A stretch of DNA of 15,990 nt, taken from NCBI GenBank assembly GCA_039199225.1, contig JBCCSZ010000183.1, positions 1 through 15,990 of the forward strand. The letters are read 5' to 3'. Numbering within the stretch: position 1 is the stretch's first letter; each line of letters starts with the position of its first letter. The notes under the pieces are model-generated. The model had not been told where the DNA came from. It searched no databases and was given only the letters and a program-made list of their open reading frames with translations. Position numbers and translations under genes: made by a program. The stretch comes from JBCCSZ01 sp039199225 (lineage in GTDB: Bacteria > Bacteroidota > Bacteroidia > Chitinophagales > Saprospiraceae). This document shows, in pieces, positions 7,804-13,797 of the stretch.

Positions 7804-7819
7804 CAGAATAGGAATTCTG
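7804..7819. repeat. 6-bp inverted repeat in the gap before the Ig-repeat lipoprotein
   Basis: CAGAAT (7804-7809) and ATTCTG (7814-7819) flank AGGA. It sits in the 60-bp gap between the 118-residue gene and the lipoprotein, the longest gap in this operon, and could be an mRNA hairpin affecting relative expression. Six base pairs is close to what chance allows. Confidence 0.3.
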
Positions 7820-7831
7820 TCTACTCAAAGT

Positions 7832-8188
7832 TTATTGATAGGCCATTACAAATTGGCTGCTGCTCATTTTTCCCGAAGGATTTGGTCGGCCTACCACAAT
7901 GGCAAAAGGAGTGCTTTTAGAGGGCTTCCGATTGATTTGGATAGACAGGTTTTCTGTAAATGTCTTCAGCGAAGTGGTTAGAGAGATTTCGATCTTTCGA
8001 GATTTGATGGGATCGTTATTCTTATCCAGAACCTCTACATCGGGATTTTCATTGCCCGCTATAAAGAACAATTCCGCATCGAAATTTTTGTCAATGGCTG
8101 CTGCCTTAAATTTAATTTCAATTTTATTTACACCTTTTGAAAGTGTTCTAGGGGTAGCACTTAGTTGACGAATGGTAACAGAATGCAT
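7832..8188 (-). CDS. Small beta-rich protein of unknown function (118 aa)
   Basis: 118 residues with no signal peptide, lipobox or membrane segment, so predicted cytoplasmic unless exported by an unusual route. The sequence alternates short beta strands (NKIEIKFKAAAI, AELFFIAG, DVEVLDKNNDPI, KIEISLTTSL, NLSIQINR, PFAIVVGRPN) and reads like a single compact beta-sandwich, possibly an Ig-like fold. I recognise no family. It starts 13 bp after the 506-residue gene and is followed after 60 bp by the Ig-repeat lipoprotein, all on the same strand, so it is part of the operon. A cytoplasmic partner of the membrane protein with the TIG tail is possible but unproven. Confidence 0.7.
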   Translation of the reverse strand: MHSVTIRQLSATPRTLSKGVNKIEIKFKAAAIDKNFDAELFFIAGNENPDVEVLDKNNDPIKSRKIEISLTTSLKTFTENLSIQINRKPSKSTPFAIVVGRPNPSGKMSSSQFVMAYQ

Positions 8189-8201
8189 GTTGATTATTTT
8201 T

Positions 8202-9722
8202 TTATGGTAAAACAGATGTTTTATCGAAGGCTTTTTTGAAAACGCCGCTCACGCCAAAGTCGATGGAAAAGGAGGTAAAAAAGCTGGTACCCAACTGAGA
8301 TTTTTCAACCAACTGACTGGGGAACTTTTCATATCCCATAAGTCCTGCATTGATTTTGATGCCAGGGAATAAGCGACACCCAAATCCACCCATGACCGTT
8401 CTGTTATTTCCCAGAAAGCCTTTGCGCCGATTTGGCTCGTCTATCTGTCCTGTCAAGTTCATTCCAATCAAAATAGACAACCGACTCAGGATGATGCTCT
8501 TTAAACTGTGGTTGTAGTCACTCAATGGAATGGCGGTGTTGATTGGGCGGAAATAGATGTTGACACTTGTATAGCCAAAGCCTATGTCGATATTTCCGTT
8601 TACATAGCCAATACCTGTATCCACAAAAACATAGTTGTTGGCACGTTCTGAAGGCACCGCAGGATAGGTGGTATTCAATGCGGTAAAGTAGCGGATGGAC
8701 GTTACCATTAATTGGTCGAGAATCTCCGCCAGTAAATCATCTTTAGCCTGAATCATTCCGTCGATGTAAGGTTGTAGGGCTGCTTTATTGTAGAGTGCGG
8801 CATTTGCGTCTGAAAAACCACTACATTTTGCTTCAATTTTATTTAAGATATCATCTGCCTCTGCATCGCCAGCTTTCAACGTACCGATGCTTAAATCTTT
8901 GGTTAACTTTTGAAAATCAAGCTTTTTTTTGCGACTAAATCCTCCAATGCTGTTCACTTCATCTACTAGTTGTCGCAATCCTTGATAATTGGTATTCAAA
9001 TCTCCAAGGGCAAATAAGATGGTTGGATCGGTGGTCAGTAAGTTGGTTAGATTTCTTTGGTCGATCTTTCCCAGGCGGTAGTTGGAGTAGTTGTCGATTA
9101 AATAGTTGGAAACGATGTTGATAAAATCTGTCCGAAAATTATCAATAAAAGAAGCATCTATGCGTATGCTTCCTCCTGGTCTGGTATTTATCAGCGGTCT
9201 TTTAACCAGGCTATCAATTAAGGCCAATACCTCGGGGTCTGATTCCAGTGCAGGTCGAATGCTAGCTTTTTCAGTAGAAGTCAAGGAGCGAAGTTCTCCT
9301 GATCTAATTTCAGTAAAATAGGTTCTGTTAGGAGCAAAGCGGGCAATGATGTCGAAAACCGCGGAGTCGCCTCTAATTTCATCCAGCTTTATGATGTAAG
9401 GACTGGGAGCATCGCGGTGGTTGAAAATGCGTTTATTTGTAACTGCTATTTTACTGTTTTGCAGTTTGCGAACAATTTTTTGTGCTTTGGTGATGTCCTT
9501 GATGCAAATCTCCATGTACTTGATACCATCCTTTTTCAAATTTTTGGCAACAATTCGAAAAGGCGTATCAAATGGAAATTGGTTGCTGAATTTCTGCTCC
9601 TTGTAGTCGTATGTTATCACCTGCGGCTGGCCGATGGCATGCTTTCCCAGCAGGAAAATGACCAAAAGTGTGGCCACGAGGTATTTTGTATTGGATTGCA
9701 TCATGTGCTTTTCGAATTTCAT
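8202..9722 (-). CDS. Exported protein with predicted C-terminal outer-membrane barrel-like region
   Basis: 506 residues. A signal peptide covers about residues 8-32 (hydrophobic core YLVATLLVIFLLG, likely cleavage after AIG). ATGs at residues 7 and 8 (9704, 9701) are alternative starts. Residues 33-135 are mixed alpha/beta. Residues 140-350 are mostly helical and polar, ending in a helical hairpin (MIQAKDDLLAEILDQL). From about 360 the pattern changes to alternating strands rich in Gly and aromatics (NYVFVDTGIGYVNGNIDIGFGY, then MGGFGCRLFPGIKINAGLMG and FFTSFSIDFGVSGVF), which suggests outer-membrane strands. No known domain was recognised. It lies 21 bp after the TIG membrane protein and 13 bp before the small beta-rich gene, so it is co-transcribed with both. 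Confidence 0.75.
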   Translation of the reverse strand: MKFEKHMMQSNTKYLVATLLVIFLLGKHAIGQPQVITYDYKEQKFSNQFPFDTPFRIVAKNLKKDGIKYMEICIKDITKAQKIVRKLQNSKIAVTNKRIFNHRDAPSPYIIKLDEIRGDSAVFDIIARFAPNRTYFTEIRSGELRSLTSTEKASIRPALESDPEVLALIDSLVKRPLINTRPGGSIRIDASFIDNFRTDFINIVSNYLIDNYSNYRLGKIDQRNLTNLLTTDPTILFALGDLNTNYQGLRQLVDEVNSIGGFSRKKKLDFQKLTKDLSIGTLKAGDAEADDILNKIEAKCSGFSDANAALYNKAALQPYIDGMIQAKDDLLAEILDQLMVTSIRYFTALNTTYPAVPSERANNYVFVDTGIGYVNGNIDIGFGYTSVNIYFRPINTAIPLSDYNHSLKSIILSRLSILIGMNLTGQIDEPNRRKGFLGNNRTVMGGFGCRLFPGIKINAGLMGYEKFPSQLVEKSQLGTSFFTSFSIDFGVSGVFKKAFDKTSVLP

Positions 9723-9743
9723 TTGATGTTTGCAAAAATGACC

Positions 9744-10784
9744 TTAGGAATCCTGTATTACATTAAGTGTCTTTTCATTGGAAGCTTCCCCTTCCTGGCC
9801 AGGATTAACGACTTTGATTTTGATTTCCTGGACTGTTTTTAGGTCTGCTTCCTTTAGTAGGATGGTGATCTCTGATTCACTTTCCGTAGAGGAGTCGTAT
9901 TTTTTATCGTTTAGAAATACCTTTGAGTCCTCCACAAAGTTTGCCCCTACGAGCTTAATGGTCGTATCCTTGGCACCCACTTTGACTTCCGACGGTTCCA
10001 GTCGGGTCAGTTCTGGTTTTTTGGAGGTAATGGGGTCTTTATCCTTTTTCTGGACGGCGAACACAACATCGAATACTTCTCCCAGTTTTTTGGTAGCCCT
10101 TTCAGTGAACAGGCCCACCAGCCCAGCAAAAGCCGCCACACTGAAGTAGCTCAACTCGGCCGGTACACCCGAGCTATTGGTAAGACCTGCTCTTATGACA
10201 ACATAAAAAATGAGTGCCAGCACAGCGCCAATCATTGGACGGATGACGTACCAGGGTATCCAACTGGTAATGAATTCCCTGTTTCCTACAAAGGCTATGA
10301 AGGAGGAGGTTGCATGGAGCCAGCTACCGATTGCTCCTACAATTAGGGTAATCAGAATCAACACTGATTCGCTGTTGCCTCTAGGGGCCTTTTTCCCAAT
10401 GGGAATAAAAAGTATTTTGAAGTGAATAGAATCTGCTTTTGCACTATCTGCTGGTAAGGTATTTTCCTTGATAACTTTGGTTAAAGAGTTCACCATTTCT
10501 ATGTTAGTCAGGGCCTGCTCCCTAGCAGCACTCGAATCTCCACTTGCAATACTCTTAAGCGTATTGGTTACATAGCTATTCAAAATTTTATAGCCAGTAT
10601 CATTGATCTGCCTATCTGGTTGGCCCGGCCATATGATGCAAAGGTTTTGAATCAGTGCAAAGCCGACGATGGCCATATAACTTCCCAGAATTACAATACC
10701 TGTGTTGGACAAATAATATCGCTTGGGTTGCGTATCCGGAGAACCTGTTCCTCCATTGTCTACGGGGGGATTCGTTGGATCCAT
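9744..10784 (-). CDS. Four-helix membrane protein with C-terminal IPT/TIG domain
   Basis: 346 residues. A proline/glycine-rich head (1-27) is followed by a helix at about 29-51, a soluble loop at 52-138 and helices at about 140-165, 179-200 and 212-227. A lysine-rich amphipathic stretch (ERATKKLGEVFDVVFAVQKKDKD) follows. Residues 258-344 form an IPT/TIG Ig-like domain (PELTRLEPSEVKVG at the start, KLVGANF in the middle, VVNPGQEGEASNEKTLNV at the end). Positive charges and an even helix count place both ends in the cytoplasm, which is unusual because TIG domains are normally outside. The helical part (SWIPWYVIRPMIGAVLALIFYVVIR) is distinctive and reminds me of uncharacterised bacterial membrane proteins. 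First gene of the operon. Confidence 0.75.
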   Translation of the reverse strand: MDPTNPPVDNGGTGSPDTQPKRYYLSNTGIVILGSYMAIVGFALIQNLCIIWPGQPDRQINDTGYKILNSYVTNTLKSIASGDSSAAREQALTNIEMVNSLTKVIKENTLPADSAKADSIHFKILFIPIGKKAPRGNSESVLILITLIVGAIGSWLHATSSFIAFVGNREFITSWIPWYVIRPMIGAVLALIFYVVIRAGLTNSSGVPAELSYFSVAAFAGLVGLFTERATKKLGEVFDVVFAVQKKDKDPITSKKPELTRLEPSEVKVGAKDTTIKLVGANFVEDSKVFLNDKKYDSSTESESEITILLKEADLKTVQEIKIKVVNPGQEGEASNEKTLNVIQDS

Positions 10785-11029
10785 GAGAAGAAATTAAAAG
10801 TTGGTTATCTAATGATATTAAATCGGTCTTGTGAAAGCTGTATTTACGGAAGTTACTACGCCGTCAATTTTGTCTAAGTACTTACTACTTACGCGCTTTA
10901 AGCATCCTTGCCAAATTACCACTGCTTGTAAAAAGTTGGAAAGACATTTTTCCTTAAAAGCCATGAATTTTTTGTATCATTATCAACTGCTAAATAATGA
11001 TAATCAATAAGTTAATTATTTATAACGCC
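10785..11029. other. Divergent intergenic region between the envelope operon and the helical-protein gene
   Basis: About 245 bp holding the promoters for both directions. A 10-bp palindrome TAAGTACTTA lies at 10875-10884, followed by a near-repeat of ACTTAC. On the minus strand TTG followed 18 bp later by TAAATACA gives a weak Bacteroidota-like promoter for the operon. No convincing promoter was found for the + strand gene, and no gene is supported within the gap. Confidence 0.35.
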
Positions 11030-12472
11030 ATGAGAAAAGAAGAGCATTTTTCTAATAAATTTTGGCAGTTAACGCAGTTGTTGTACGACGGTGAGTGGCG
11101 GCGCTTTGGGCTTTGGTTGCATTCGCCTTGGTGCAACAGTCAGAAGAAGCTGCAGCAATTGTACAATCTTCTCAAACGTGGCTATCCGGATTTTGAGCAC
11201 AAGCGTTTTGCCAAGGAAAACCTATTTGCCAAGCTGTATCCTCAGCACGCTTACAATGCCAAGTGGATGCGAAATCTATTGTCTGACCTGATTGTAGAAT
11301 TGGAACGTTTCATTCTGCATGAGCGGATCCGTCGGGATTCAAAAGAAGGAAAGCTAGCCTTGGCCGATGAATATTTGAAGCGTGGTCGAAAAGATTGGTT
11401 TTTCAAAGGAGCGAAGCGGCTGGTGAGTGACTTGGAAGACCAGGCTGTCAAGGATTGGGAAGACCACCTGGCTTTAGCCTTGTTAAATGAAAAAATGTAT
11501 CGAAACGTCGAATCTAGTGAGCGCCAACAAGTAGGGGCGGACTACCTCTACGAGTCTGAACAATGCTTGGACTACTTTTATCGCTTGGGGAAGATGCGCT
11601 GTTGGGTGGAGCGAGCGGAGCGCCAGAAAATCGTTGGAGAAGAGCGAGCGGTGGAGCAGCGATTGGGATTATTTGGCGATATGCGTCAAGGCGATTTGAA
11701 AGACGCCTCTGTTTGGTATTGGCAATATCTGGAAGAGGGTAGTTCTTTTGAAGACTTGAAGGAAAAGTATCTGAAGCATAGAGCAAATTATGATAGGAAA
11801 GACCAGAAAATTATGATTTTCTTGTTGCTTAACAAAGGAGGGCGATTGTGGTTGAAAAATGCAAAGATACTGGAGGAAGCCTTTGCCTTGTATCGCTTGG
11901 GATTGGAAGAGAAGCTATTGTTACATCATGGACGAATGACCTCCAATACCTTTGGGAATATTGTCTCTATCGGCAATACGCTCAAGGCTTTTGACTTTGT
12001 GCAGGCTTTTGTACCGGCGTATTTACCTTTGTTGGCACCTGAAGTACAGGACGATGCATCGGACTGGGCGCGAACACACTTATTTTACAACCAAGGAAAA
12101 CGGGATTTGTCGCAGTTGGAATTGAAGTTGTCACAGCAAAAGCAAGACCGTACCATCTTTTCCCTACGCACAAAAGTATTATTACTACAAATTCGGTTTG
12201 ACAATTTTTTAGCTGAGAAAAAAGTAGGATTGCAATGGTTGGATTTCAGTCTAGCTTTTGAAAAGCAATTGGTCCGCAATCGAAATTTCTCAGCCAAGCG
12301 TTTGCAGGGGTTTAAAAAATTTGTCCAATACAGTCGCCGCTTATACCGATTGGTTGGCGATCCGAATGTGGAGCAGGCAGACCTTATAGGGATTGAAAGC
12401 GAGTTGTTAGATGAGGCGGTTGTGAGGGCGCGAAAGTGGTTGCTCAATAAAATTCGAGCATTAAAGAAATAA
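11030..12472 (+). CDS. Large all-helical protein of unknown function, Saprospiria paralogue-type (480 aa)
   Basis: 480 residues from the ATG at 11030; an ATG at 10997 would add eleven residues (MIINKLIIYNA) that look like translated upstream sequence. The N-terminus (FWQLTQLLYDGEWRRFGLWLHSPWCNSQKKLQQLYNLL, described by its parts: an opening helix, the GEWRRF motif, then an HSPWCN motif) resembles a family of about 480-500 residues that I associate with many copies per genome in Saprospiraceae. The rest is helical, rich in Leu, Arg, Lys and Trp, and resembles irregular TPR-type solenoid repeats, with no signal peptide, membrane helix or catalytic motif. It is transcribed away from the envelope operon. 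Function unknown; a protein-binding scaffold is the most that can be said. Confidence 0.75.
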   Translation: MRKEEHFSNKFWQLTQLLYDGEWRRFGLWLHSPWCNSQKKLQQLYNLLKRGYPDFEHKRFAKENLFAKLYPQHAYNAKWMRNLLSDLIVELERFILHERIRRDSKEGKLALADEYLKRGRKDWFFKGAKRLVSDLEDQAVKDWEDHLALALLNEKMYRNVESSERQQVGADYLYESEQCLDYFYRLGKMRCWVERAERQKIVGEERAVEQRLGLFGDMRQGDLKDASVWYWQYLEEGSSFEDLKEKYLKHRANYDRKDQKIMIFLLLNKGGRLWLKNAKILEEAFALYRLGLEEKLLLHHGRMTSNTFGNIVSIGNTLKAFDFVQAFVPAYLPLLAPEVQDDASDWARTHLFYNQGKRDLSQLELKLSQQKQDRTIFSLRTKVLLLQIRFDNFLAEKKVGLQWLDFSLAFEKQLVRNRNFSAKRLQGFKKFVQYSRRLYRLVGDPNVEQADLIGIESELLDEAVVRARKWLLNKIRALKK

Positions 12473-12499
12473 ATTCCGACCCCCAGAAAGGGCCGGAAT
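12473..12499 (-). terminator. Hairpin terminator, best read on the minus strand
   Basis: ATTCCG (12473-12478) pairs with CGGAAT (12494-12499), and after one A/C mismatch CCC pairs with GGG, giving about ten positions of stem. On the minus strand it is followed by TTATTTCTTT, a U-rich tail, so it would stop a transcript carrying the leader-peptide-like ORF. It also begins one base after the stop of the + strand helical-protein gene, but there it lacks a T-run, so service to that gene is doubtful. Confidence 0.55.
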
Positions 12500-12523
12500 A
12501 TTGTAGGTGATGTTCGATACAGA

Positions 12524-12619
12524 CTAATCGATATAGTCTTCCTCGATGATGATGCCGAGTAAAACGAGCAGCGTTGTAATCATGGCGCGTGGTGTTGTGG
12601 CCAGACACAGGGTGTGCAT
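12524..12619 (-). CDS. Short leader-peptide-like ORF rich in Leu, Ile, Thr and Val codons (31 aa)
   Basis: ATG at 12619 with a second in-frame ATG at 12583; TAG at 12526-12524. The core reads MITTLLVLLGIII followed by an acidic end EEDYID. Eleven of the thirteen core residues are Ile, Leu, Val or Thr, as in leader peptides of branched-chain amino-acid operons. The end of the ORF overlaps a perfect 6-bp hairpin (AGACTA/TAGTCT, 12539-12521), and 25 bp further an intrinsic terminator follows. That is the order seen in ribosome-mediated attenuators. No ilv or leu gene lies downstream: the transcript would run antisense into the helical-protein gene. A small membrane-active peptide is the alternative reading. 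Confidence 0.4.
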   Translation of the reverse strand: MHTLCLATTPRAMITTLLVLLGIIIEEDYID

Positions 12620-12648
12620 CTGGTCGGGTGAAACAAAAGGATGTAAAG

Positions 12649-12708
12649 GGCTCAGCTAGTTGCTGGAGCCTATGAAAATCCCTTGTCGCCATGCGCGCCT
12701 GGCATAGG
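12649..12708 (-). other. Cluster of nested hairpins upstream of the leader-like ORF
   Basis: On the minus strand CCTATG (12708-12703) can pair with CATAGG (12674-12669), enclosing an inner GCCA/TGGC pair. Immediately after, GGCTC-C-AGC pairs with GCT-GAGCC (12670-12649) over the loop AACTA, an 8-bp stem with one bulged C. Together these suggest a folded 5' leader for the transcript that carries the short ORF. No known riboswitch or ncRNA class was recognised. Confidence 0.35.
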
Positions 12709-12719
12709 GAAATCAGGCC

Positions 12720-12865
12720 AATCCGTGGGGAATGGCATTTATTGTGCTCAAATCATTGGTTCAGTTTGGTGAACTGCTTAAGGAGTTTTGCTTAGAATAT
12801 TTTCTAAAACAAATTATTTTTCTATTTTTCTATTTTTTGTTTATTATTGTATTCGTATAGATTTA
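12720..12865. other. AT-rich gene-free stretch with two short palindromes
   Basis: AACTGCTTAAGGAGTT (12772-12787) is a palindrome with one mismatched pair. TTAGAA/TTCTAA (12792-12797 and 12802-12807) is a perfect 6-bp inverted repeat directly after it. A T-rich tract with two copies of TTTTTCTA follows to about 12838. This is the likely promoter side for the minus-strand leader transcript, but no convincing -33/-7 pair was found. Confidence 0.3.
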
Positions 12866-13038
12866 CTAGTGGACAAACCGTTTGATAACATCTTCTCCTC
12901 TGATGTCCACTTTTACTCCTTTTTATTTTTCAGATAGCTCCTGAATGGGATCCTCGGGAGTTTGTATCAATTGTTGTTTTCTTTCTGGGCGAGAAAGGAG
13001 GCCCAGGTAGCCTGTTTCACATGCGTACCATGCTCCAT
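12866..13038 (-). pseudogene. Possible remnant of a small gene, broken by a frameshift and a stop
   Basis: On the minus strand an ATG at 13038 opens 23 codons (MEHGTHVKQATWASFLAQKE, then NNN and TGA at 12969-12967). The frame is open further upstream, with a proline run just before the ATG. A one-base shift at the AACAAC run lets reading continue as LIQTPEDPIQELSEK to a TAA at 12925-12923. The same frame then continues as KGVKVDIRGEDVIKRFVH to a TAG at 12868-12866. All pieces look protein-like in composition. The last piece could also start at the GTG at 12910, which has AGGAG at a good distance. It may be a decayed gene or overlapping mini-ORFs; no family was recognised. Confidence 0.3.
12868..12911. 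repeat. 7-bp inverted repeat enclosing a second, inner inverted repeat
   Basis: AGTGGAC (12868-12874) and GTCCACT (12905-12911) are exact complements. Between and partly overlapping them ACATC (12888-12892) pairs with GATGT (12902-12906). The outer arms sit precisely at the start and end of the GTG mini-ORF, so its mRNA could fold on itself. Confidence 0.4.
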
Positions 13039-13077
13039 CTTTGGAGGCGGCGGCGGACAAGTGGGTGGGTCCCACCC
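12985..13077. repeat. GC-rich hairpin pair downstream of the response regulator
   Basis: CTGGGC (12985-12990) pairs with GCCCAG (13001-13006). GGGTGGG (13063-13069) and CCCACCC (13071-13077) are perfect 7-bp arms around a single T. The stretch is strikingly GC-rich between AT-rich flanks. Neither hairpin is followed by a T-run, so they are not ordinary intrinsic terminators. They could be a 3' UTR structure of the kinase/regulator transcript or part of a repeated element. Confidence 0.4.
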
Positions 13078-13135
13078 TCTGCCCAAATACTGTCCTGCCC
13101 CCAAAACTTAGTCGTCGCTTATGTTTTGTTCTTTT

Positions 13136-13786
13136 TTATTTGATGATGCCTTTTCTCATGGCGTACCGTATCAGTCCTGCCACATTTCTTAGCCCAAGTT
13201 TGGCTAGAATATTTTTTCTGTGTCTTTCTATCGTATGGAAGGACAAATGTAGTTTGTCTGCAATTTCTTGGCTAGTATATTCTTGAGCTACTAATTTTAT
13301 AATTTCGATTTCTCGATTTGATAGAATAGTAACCGGTTGATTTTCATTTTGAGATGGTGTTCGTAAGGATTTCATCACTTCTCGTGCAATGTCAGGGGTA
13401 TAGAATAGTTCATTCTGTGCAACTGCTCTAATAGCTTTGAGTAGGTCCCTTTTTGGAGCATATTTGAGCATATAACCATCAACACCTCTTTGAATAAGAT
13501 TTTTGATGAAATCCGGTGTACCATGCATTGTCAAAATCAATATTTTAATATTTGGGTACAACTGTTTGACTTCTTTAGTTGCTTCGACACCATCCAACTC
13601 TGGCATATCAATATCCATGATAATTAAATCGACATTTTTAGTTTTCAACAGTTTTAGGAGTTGATAGCCATTCAGAGCTTTTCCTATAACTTCAATATCT
13701 GGTTCTGGTGCCAGTAAGGCAATGAGGCCGTCAATTAGTACCTCATGGTCATCTGTTACGACTACTTTTATTTTGTTTGTTTTCAT
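13136..13786 (-). CDS. NarL/FixJ family response regulator
   Basis: 216 residues from the ATG at 13786. A GTG at 13801 would add five residues and overlap the kinase stop as GTGA, so it is a possible start. The receiver domain (about 5-122) has the acidic pair Asp12-Asp13, phosphoacceptor Asp58 (LIIMDIDMPELDG), Thr86 and Lys108, all intact. The LuxR-type helix-turn-helix is at about 153-213 (LSNREIEIIKLVAQEYTSQEIADKLH as start and core, with TIERHRKNILAKLGL as recognition helix region). Directly downstream of the TPR histidine kinase, it is the evident phosphorylation partner, binding DNA as a dimer. Its target promoters are not identifiable here. Confidence 0.95.
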   Translation of the reverse strand: MKTNKIKVVVTDDHEVLIDGLIALLAPEPDIEVIGKALNGYQLLKLLKTKNVDLIIMDIDMPELDGVEATKEVKQLYPNIKILILTMHGTPDFIKNLIQRGVDGYMLKYAPKRDLLKAIRAVAQNELFYTPDIAREVMKSLRTPSQNENQPVTILSNREIEIIKLVAQEYTSQEIADKLHLSFHTIERHRKNILAKLGLRNVAGLIRYAMRKGIIK

Positions 13787-13797
13787 AGACCTTTTAT

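Noticed and set aside
10620..10877. 85-codon + strand ORF over the start of the TIG membrane protein gene
   Set aside because: Antisense to the coding start and divergent promoter region; no protein-like features.
12444..12692. 82-codon minus-strand ORF overlapping the end of the helical-protein gene
   Set aside because: Histidine/arginine-rich translation with no fold-like pattern; it runs through the terminator hairpin and is out of frame with the more convincing leader-like ORF.
12473..13135. tRNA, tmRNA, SRP RNA or CRISPR repeats in the structured spacer
   Set aside because: No T-loop signature, conserved SRP core, tag sequence or regularly spaced direct repeats were found on either strand.
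13041..13286. 81-codon + strand ORF over the end of the response regulator
   Set aside because: Covers the helix-turn-helix coding part on the other strand; the regulator is unambiguous.
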